This document shows, in pieces, positions 59,424 through 64,000 of a stretch of DNA of 64,000 bases; position 1 is the first letter of the stretch, and each line of letters opens with the position of its first letter. Source of the DNA: Planotetraspora mira (lineage in GTDB: Bacteria > Actinomycetota > Actinomycetes > Streptosporangiales > Streptosporangiaceae); the NCBI RefSeq assembly GCF_016863275.1, contig NZ_BOOO01000031.1, forward strand, positions 171,360-235,359, read 5' to 3'. A model generated the notes under the pieces. It was given only the letters and a program-made list of their open reading frames with translations, ran no database searches and was not told the origin of the DNA. Made by a program: the position numbers and the translations under genes.

Positions 59424-59595
59424 CTACGCCCAGTTCGATCAAGGCGTGCACCCGATTAAAAAGATCAACGAAGAAGCGCATGTGACGCCACCACGGGCAT
59501 GCGGTGAACCCTGGCGGAAGAGGTCGCGGTCGCACCCTCCCGTAGCGAGCGGGACGAGGTGAAGCAGGCCGAGAACCACGGGGGCTTTACTCCGG

Positions 59596-59961
59596 TTACT
59601 GCATGCTCACGCCGTGCGGGTGGTCGAACGAGACCGGGCAGGTGAAAATCCACAGTGCGTACCCACGGCCGATCGTGATGTTCGTCGGCTCAGACGAACT
59701 CGGATGCTCGTGGAATTCGCTCTGGGGCCCGGCGTCCTCGATGGGCCGCCAGCTTTCCGTCCCGTACCACTCCGCGCTGTCGATCTTCAGGAGCAGGTCC
59801 ATGTCGGCGCCGCAGTCCTCGCAGATCATCGGGTAGGGATCGGTGAGATTCCAGGCCGCGTATCCGCCCACCTTCCAGCCGGCGGCGATCGACAGCACGC
59901 GGCGTGACGAGATGGCCATGTCCGGGCAGATGCTGCCGGCCGCCCACACTGGTGTTGACAA
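59596..59961 (-). CDS. probable C-terminal piece of a YwqG/DUF1963-like protein
   Basis: 121 residues ending WIFTCPVSFDHPHGVSMQ. GWKVGGYAAWNLTDPYPMICEDCGADMDLLLKIDSAEWYG resembles the C-terminal half of YwqG-like proteins (usually about 250-300 residues): the VGGY strand, an ECxxCG knuckle and a long hydrophobic strand. The N-terminal half is not visible upstream, so the gene is either 5'-truncated or a short relative. Role unknown. Confidence 0.5.
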   Translation of the reverse strand: MSTPVWAAGSICPDMAISSRRVLSIAAGWKVGGYAAWNLTDPYPMICEDCGADMDLLLKIDSAEWYGTESWRPIEDAGPQSEFHEHPSSSEPTNITIGRGYALWIFTCPVSFDHPHGVSMQ

Positions 59962-59997
59962 TTCCTCCTAGCGCTGCAACGGCGCCGAGATCACAAT

Positions 59998-61494
59998 GTG
60001 ACGGTGTCGGAATCACGCGGGCGTACCTGGTCTCTTGCCGTTCCCTGGCCGGTAGTCGTGGTGGCCGGTTTGACGGTCGCTCTGCTGCTGGCGTTCTCTG
60101 GCGCATACGGCTTCCTGGGCGACGAGATGTACTTCGTCGTGGCGGGGCGGCATCCCGCTTTCGGCTACGTAGACCAGCCGCCGCTGACCCCGCTCCTGTC
60201 CGCCGCCTCCGTGGGCCTGCTGGGAGTCTCGCCGACGGCGGTCCGGGTGCTGCCGGCCCTGGAGACGGCGCTCATCGTCGTCCTCGTCGCGCACATCTCG
60301 CGCGACCTCGGCGGGTCCCGGCGGGCGCAGTTCTTGGCGGCCGTCACGGCCGCTGTCTCCGGCTATCTCGCCGCCGGCCACATGGACACCACGACAGGTC
60401 TCGACCTGGTCGCCTGGGCGTTCATCCTGTGGCTGGCGGTCCGGCTTCTCGCCGGTGCCGATCGGCGCCTGTGGCTGGTGGTGGGCCTGACCGCCGGCAT
60501 AGGGCTGCAGAACAAGGACACCCTGTTGTTCCTGGCCGCGGGGCTGGCCCTCGGCTTGCTCGTCGCCCGGCGCTGGGACGTCGTCCGCTCGGTGTGGCCG
60601 TGGGCGGCTGTTGGGATCGCTCTGTTGCTCTGGGCGCCGAACCTCGTCTGGCAGGCGGCGAACGGCTGGCCCCAGCTCACCATGGCCTCGCGCATCGCCG
60701 GGTACGCGGCGGACAACCGCGCCCAGATCCTGCCCCTGCTCTGGCTCTTCACCGGACCGCTTCTGTTCGCTGTGAGCCTCGCCGGATCGGTCTGGCTCCT
60801 GCGCTCAAGGGACGCGGTCCCGTGGCGGGCGATCGGCATCGCCGGCTCCCTGGCCCTCGCCTTCGTCGTCATGACCGGCGGCAAGGCCTACTATGCGATC
60901 GGTAGCGCGGCCGTGTTCATGGCCGCCGGTTCGATCGTCGTCGACCGCTGGCTCGCACGCGGCCATGCTCGTCTCAAGGGGTCGATCTTCGCCGTCGCAG
61001 CTGTGGTCTCGGGTCTGTTCCTCGCGTTCCTGACGCTGCCCGTTCTGCCTGTCGCTACCTATGCCGCCAGCACCCTTCCGGCCACGGTCCCGGACACCCC
61101 GAACCAGATCGGCTGGCCGGCGTTCGCCTCCACGGTCGAGGGCGTGGTGGCTGCCCTGCCCGCCGACGAGCGCGCCCGGGCGGTGATCCTGACCAATGAC
61201 TACAGTGAGGCGAGCGCACTCGACCTGCTCGGATCGGGGTTGCCGCCCGTCTACTCCGGTCACAACTCGTACTGGTCATGGGGCCCGCCACCGCCTCGAC
61301 GCACGGTTGTCGTCCACGTCGGCGACTGGCGGCCCACCGACTGGAGCAGGTTCTTCGTCGGCTGCCACGACGTGGCCCGGATTGACAACGGAGTGGGCGT
61401 TCCGAACGGCGAGCAGGGTAAGGCCGTCTCGGTCTGCACCGGTCTCAGATCATCGTGGACCGCGATGTGGCCCGCGCTCCGGACCATCAGCTAG
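59998..61494 (+). CDS. GT39-like membrane glycosyltransferase
   Basis: 498 residues with many hydrophobic helices and the PMT/ArnT-type first lumenal loop GFLGDEMYFVVAGRHPAFGYVDQPPLTPLLSA (the D-E pair is catalytic in the family). A later NTVWAAN-like loop reads APNLVWQAANGWPQL, and the C-terminal soluble part starts near 395 (TVEGVVAALPADERARAVILTNDY). Transfers a sugar from a polyprenyl phosphate donor on the outer side of the membrane. GTG 59998 is the start; no neighbours indicate the acceptor. Confidence 0.8.
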   Translation: MTVSESRGRTWSLAVPWPVVVVAGLTVALLLAFSGAYGFLGDEMYFVVAGRHPAFGYVDQPPLTPLLSAASVGLLGVSPTAVRVLPALETALIVVLVAHISRDLGGSRRAQFLAAVTAAVSGYLAAGHMDTTTGLDLVAWAFILWLAVRLLAGADRRLWLVVGLTAGIGLQNKDTLLFLAAGLALGLLVARRWDVVRSVWPWAAVGIALLLWAPNLVWQAANGWPQLTMASRIAGYAADNRAQILPLLWLFTGPLLFAVSLAGSVWLLRSRDAVPWRAIGIAGSLALAFVVMTGGKAYYAIGSAAVFMAAGSIVVDRWLARGHARLKGSIFAVAAVVSGLFLAFLTLPVLPVATYAASTLPATVPDTPNQIGWPAFASTVEGVVAALPADERARAVILTNDYSEASALDLLGSGLPPVYSGHNSYWSWGPPPPRRTVVVHVGDWRPTDWSRFFVGCHDVARIDNGVGVPNGEQGKAVSVCTGLRSSWTAMWPALRTIS

Positions 61495-61576
61495 ACGAAT
61501 CGTCCGGCCATTGTCGTTCTACGACAACCTGACCAGCAGTTCCAGGACTTGCCCGTAGTGGACTTAGAAACAGGCT

Positions 61577-62080
61577 CTAGCTGTTGAAGGATTCCTCGTA
61601 GGCTTTGCGGATCTTGGCACCGCCGTACTGTCCCGGAGGAATGCACACCGGGCATCCACATGGCGGTCTGCCGTGCGCGTCGGGCATGTAGCGCCATCCG
61701 GTCACCTGGTTCACCCGCCGAACCCGGTGGATCTCCCTGACCTGAATGGGCCGGGGAACGAACAGTTCGTACCCGCGGGCATCGTCCTGCCCGGCCACCA
61801 GGGCTGCGGCCTCCGCACTGCCGAGTCGAATCGGAACCGAGCCGTAGTGCCCGACCCACACCGTCTCGTCGTCCGGGATGCGGAAGTGCACGGCGACGAA
61901 CGTGCGCTGACCGCCCCGCCGCAGCTCACGCCCCCACTGGTACGTCATCTGATACGAGGGCGACACCGGCACGCAGTAAACGCCGGTCCCGCCCCCGCGC
62001 CCGTGGCTTTCCGCGCGAATCCCGACACGTCGCACGGAGCGGATGTTCTTGGCCGCCGTGAGGTGCACTAGCAAGGTCAT
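61577..62080 (-). CDS. uncharacterised protein with ADP-ribosyltransferase-like N-terminus
   Basis: 167 residues. The N-terminus MTLLVHLTAAKNIRSVRRVG and IRAESHGRGGGTGVYCVPVSPSYQMTYQW resembles the H-x-T...I...G...Y core of small ART/DarT-like folds. FVAVHFRIPDDETVWVGHY and a C-terminal CGCPVC cluster follow. The family occurs in actinomycetes without assigned function. ATG 62078-62080 has GAAGG 7 bases upstream. The ART relation is a sequence-pattern guess; catalytic glutamate assignment is uncertain. Confidence 0.55.
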   Translation of the reverse strand: MTLLVHLTAAKNIRSVRRVGIRAESHGRGGGTGVYCVPVSPSYQMTYQWGRELRRGGQRTFVAVHFRIPDDETVWVGHYGSVPIRLGSAEAAALVAGQDDARGYELFVPRPIQVREIHRVRRVNQVTGWRYMPDAHGRPPCGCPVCIPPGQYGGAKIRKAYEESFNS

Positions 62081-62324
62081 TGGTTCGCCTTCGCGTTCTA
62101 CCGGCACTTGAGCGCCGTACCGCCCGACCGCGCCGGTGAGGTGGTGACCGATCCTAGTTGTCGCCCCTGCGATGGATCATGCCTATTTCGGCGTCCGGAA
62201 ACGGTTTCCCGTCCTCTGGGCGAACAGTTACATGGCTAATCGGATAGTGACGACCCAAACACCCTATGTTACCTTTCGATCGTCATTTAGCGCCTTGATA
62301 CACGACATTGGGTACCACGTTGCC

Positions 62325-63926
62325 ATGACATCCCGGCTGAAGCTCGCTCTGCTCGACGTCGCCTGGAAAACGTGCGGCGTCTCGCCCGAATGCCTGGGTG
62401 CCGCCTGGGAGCCGTACGGCCGGTGCCTTGCGCACCTGGGGCCGGCCGAGGTGGAGAGCGTCCTGCGGGGGCTGGTCCCCGGCCAGGGCATCGATCTGCG
62501 CGGCACGACCCTGGAGGAGGAGCTGCTCACGCGCATCCTTGAGCGCGTCGAGCGCCGTCTGGGCAGGGCACGGTTCGACCGTGCGGTCTTCGCCGGCCCA
62601 GCCCGCTTCCGAGAGGTCGTCTTCGCGAGCGACGCGACCTTCGACCATGCCCGGTTCGATCACCTCGCCTCGTTCTTCGGCACTAGCTTCACCGGAAACG
62701 TGTCCTTCGGCGAAGCCCGGTTTCATCGCGAGCTCTCCTTGCACGGCGCCCAGGTACGCGGACATGGACGCTTCGACCGCATTCTCGTCGGTGGCGACGC
62801 GCTGTTCGGGGAGGCCCGGTTCGACGGGGACACCTCGTTCCGCGAAGCGGACTTCCATGGGTTCGCCGCGTTCGACGGTACGGCGTTCGCCGGGGACGTC
62901 GGCTTCCGTGGTTCCCGGTTCCGCCGGGCCGTCTCCTTTCGCGCCTCGGCTGTCGGGAGGAACGCCGGGTTCGACGGCCTGCGCTTCCACGGCCCCGCCT
63001 ACCTCGGTCCGATGCAGGTCGGGGGGTGCCTGTCGCTCACGGACGTCCGCGCCTGCGGGCCGCTTCAGGTCGACACCGGCCGTTGCCGGGTGACGCTGCG
63101 CGCCGCGGTCGTCACCGGGCCGTTCACCGCTCGCCTGTCCGCCGCGGAAATCGACCTGCGGGACGCGACGCTCACGGGGCCGGCGGCCGTCACCCGGAAG
63201 TCGGAACGGGTGCGCGTGACGTCACTCGACGGCCTCGATGCCGGCGCGCTCACGCTCAACGGCACTGATCTTCGTACCTGCGGCCTCGGTGGGCTCCGCC
63301 GGCCCGAGGGGCTACGCCTGCGGGACTGCCTTTTCGCCACGACCCCGGCCGGTGTGAGCTGGCGGCTCGGCTGGCCGCCCGTCCGGTGGTGGACACGCCG
63401 CGTCGTCCTCGCCGACGAACATTCTTGGCGGGCCTGGCCGCCAAGCGATCTGGGGGGCGACGCCGACGGGAAGCGCGTGGGAGCGAAGCGTCCACGCGCC
63501 ACGAGAGCCGCTGCGGCGCGCGTCTCCGCGGCGAACGAGACGGGTGAGCCCCCTGATGACCGGCGGAGCGCGCGGTCGCTCGACGCCGGCTGGCTCGAAA
63601 CCCTGTACGAGCGACTGCGGCCCGGCGTGGGCGACGCGAATACCTCGGCCGACTTCGCGTTCGGCGCGATGGAGATGCGGCGGCTGAGCAGCCCGCGTGT
63701 CCGGGCCCGGGTGCTGCTTTCTCTGTACTGGCTGGCCTGCGGATACGGCCTGCGCGTCGGACGGGCGCTCGGCTGGCTCACACTGATGGCGGCGCTGGTG
63801 GCAGGCGCGTTGTCCTGGGCGGCGGGCGCGCGTCCGACGAGGCACTGGGTCGGCAAGAACCCTCGCATCGCCGTTGTGCGCTCGAAGCCGGTCATCTCCC
63901 CAGACCCGAGAGCACTGTACAAATGA
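62325..63926 (+). CDS. pentapeptide-repeat protein with C-terminal membrane anchor
   Basis: 533 residues. Residues about 90-230 are tandem pentapeptide-like repeats (RARFDRAVFAGPARFREVVF, ARFDHLASFFGTSFTGNVSF, ADFHGFAAFDGTAFAGDVGF), which stack as a right-handed quadrilateral helix. A later part is repeat-poor, with a C-terminal membrane segment (ALGWLTLMAALVAGALSWAAG) near 500. ATG 62325 starts the protein-like region; the upstream 250 bases are noticeably less GC-rich and hold the presumed promoter. Known pentapeptide-repeat proteins include DNA-gyrase-protecting mimics and membrane-linked structural proteins; which applies here cannot be told. Confidence 0.78.
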   Translation: MTSRLKLALLDVAWKTCGVSPECLGAAWEPYGRCLAHLGPAEVESVLRGLVPGQGIDLRGTTLEEELLTRILERVERRLGRARFDRAVFAGPARFREVVFASDATFDHARFDHLASFFGTSFTGNVSFGEARFHRELSLHGAQVRGHGRFDRILVGGDALFGEARFDGDTSFREADFHGFAAFDGTAFAGDVGFRGSRFRRAVSFRASAVGRNAGFDGLRFHGPAYLGPMQVGGCLSLTDVRACGPLQVDTGRCRVTLRAAVVTGPFTARLSAAEIDLRDATLTGPAAVTRKSERVRVTSLDGLDAGALTLNGTDLRTCGLGGLRRPEGLRLRDCLFATTPAGVSWRLGWPPVRWWTRRVVLADEHSWRAWPPSDLGGDADGKRVGAKRPRATRAAAARVSAANETGEPPDDRRSARSLDAGWLETLYERLRPGVGDANTSADFAFGAMEMRRLSSPRVRARVLLSLYWLACGYGLRVGRALGWLTLMAALVAGALSWAAGARPTRHWVGKNPRIAVVRSKPVISPDPRALYK

Positions 63927-64000
63927 GGTTCCTGCTCCTCCGTGGCTGGGACGCGCGGGCTCCGTCACATCGACCGTGAACCCTGCTCCGCCGGCGACCG

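Noticed and set aside
1..64000. CRISPR arrays, tRNA or rRNA genes, intact insertion sequences
   Set aside because: No direct-repeat arrays, cloverleaf-like segments, rRNA motifs or transposase motifs were recognised on reading both strands; short tRNAs could be missed without a covariance search.

Overview
The window is high-GC actinobacterial chromosome, roughly 70% G+C by eye. Strong third-position G/C bias, GTG and TTG starts, stop/start overlaps (ATGA, GTGA) and several promoters that seem to give leaderless mRNAs all fit. The gene families (HelR with a rifamycin-associated element, ECF42 sigma with a DGPF partner, DUF6351, HTH-SRPBCC fusion, many TetR-type regulators) point to a soil filamentous actinomycete such as a Streptosporangiales or Streptomyces relative. 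The genus cannot be fixed from this sequence alone. I saw no rRNA, tRNA, CRISPR array or intact mobile element.

Layout. 1-5.9 kb: a partial four-EF-hand protein; a rifamycin-response locus (RAE element, a truncated glycosyltransferase, and helR); a GNAT; and a DHFR-like / ArsR-SRPBCC gene pair. 5.9-11 kb: a P450-ferredoxin operon facing a TetR gene across tandem operators, a DMT transporter, an NTF2-rhodanese protein facing a second TetR gene, and a start-less phage prohead-protease-like remnant. 11.4-21 kb: large secreted hydrolases (GH95-like enzyme with discoidin and TGP-repeat domains, lipase-like protein, DUF6351 esterase-like protein) around a PucR-type regulator. 21-26.7 kb: a split DsbD-like lipoprotein pair, a GNAT, a decayed quinone reductase, and an ECF42/DGPF pair divergent from an MFS pump, with the same ECF-type promoter on both sides.

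26.7-38.1 kb is an organosulfur-scavenging island. It has a peptide/glutathione-type ABC importer, a flavin reductase, an NtaA/DszA-family monooxygenase, SsuD, and two SfnB/DszC-like flavoproteins. The flavin reductase-importer operon starts with a leaderless 24-codon leader peptide ending Cys-Cys-stop, followed by hairpins, which looks like a cysteine-responsive attenuator. After a CMD-family protein and TetR gene, an FAD monooxygenase and an OsmC protein, direct-sulfhydrylation methionine genes (metX, metY) follow at 41.7-44.2 kb.

44.8-64 kb: a stand-alone cytochrome b with an NDH-2-like flavoprotein, a MocR regulator, an epimerase, a cupin, and an SMR exporter preceded by a guanidine-III riboswitch candidate. 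Then come a SUKH-like and a HEAT-repeat protein, a junction of two truncated genes (kinase and ABC permease), an HxlR-peroxiredoxin fusion divergent from an MFS gene, a 1159-residue secreted phosphodiester glycosidase/metallophosphatase, a GT39 membrane glycosyltransferase, an uncharacterised protein with an ADP-ribosyltransferase-like N-terminus, and a pentapeptide-repeat protein. Best candidates for unusual biology are the Cys-Cys attenuator, the guanidine-III/SMR switch, the RAE-helR locus with its glycosyltransferase stub, and the twin ECF42 promoters.
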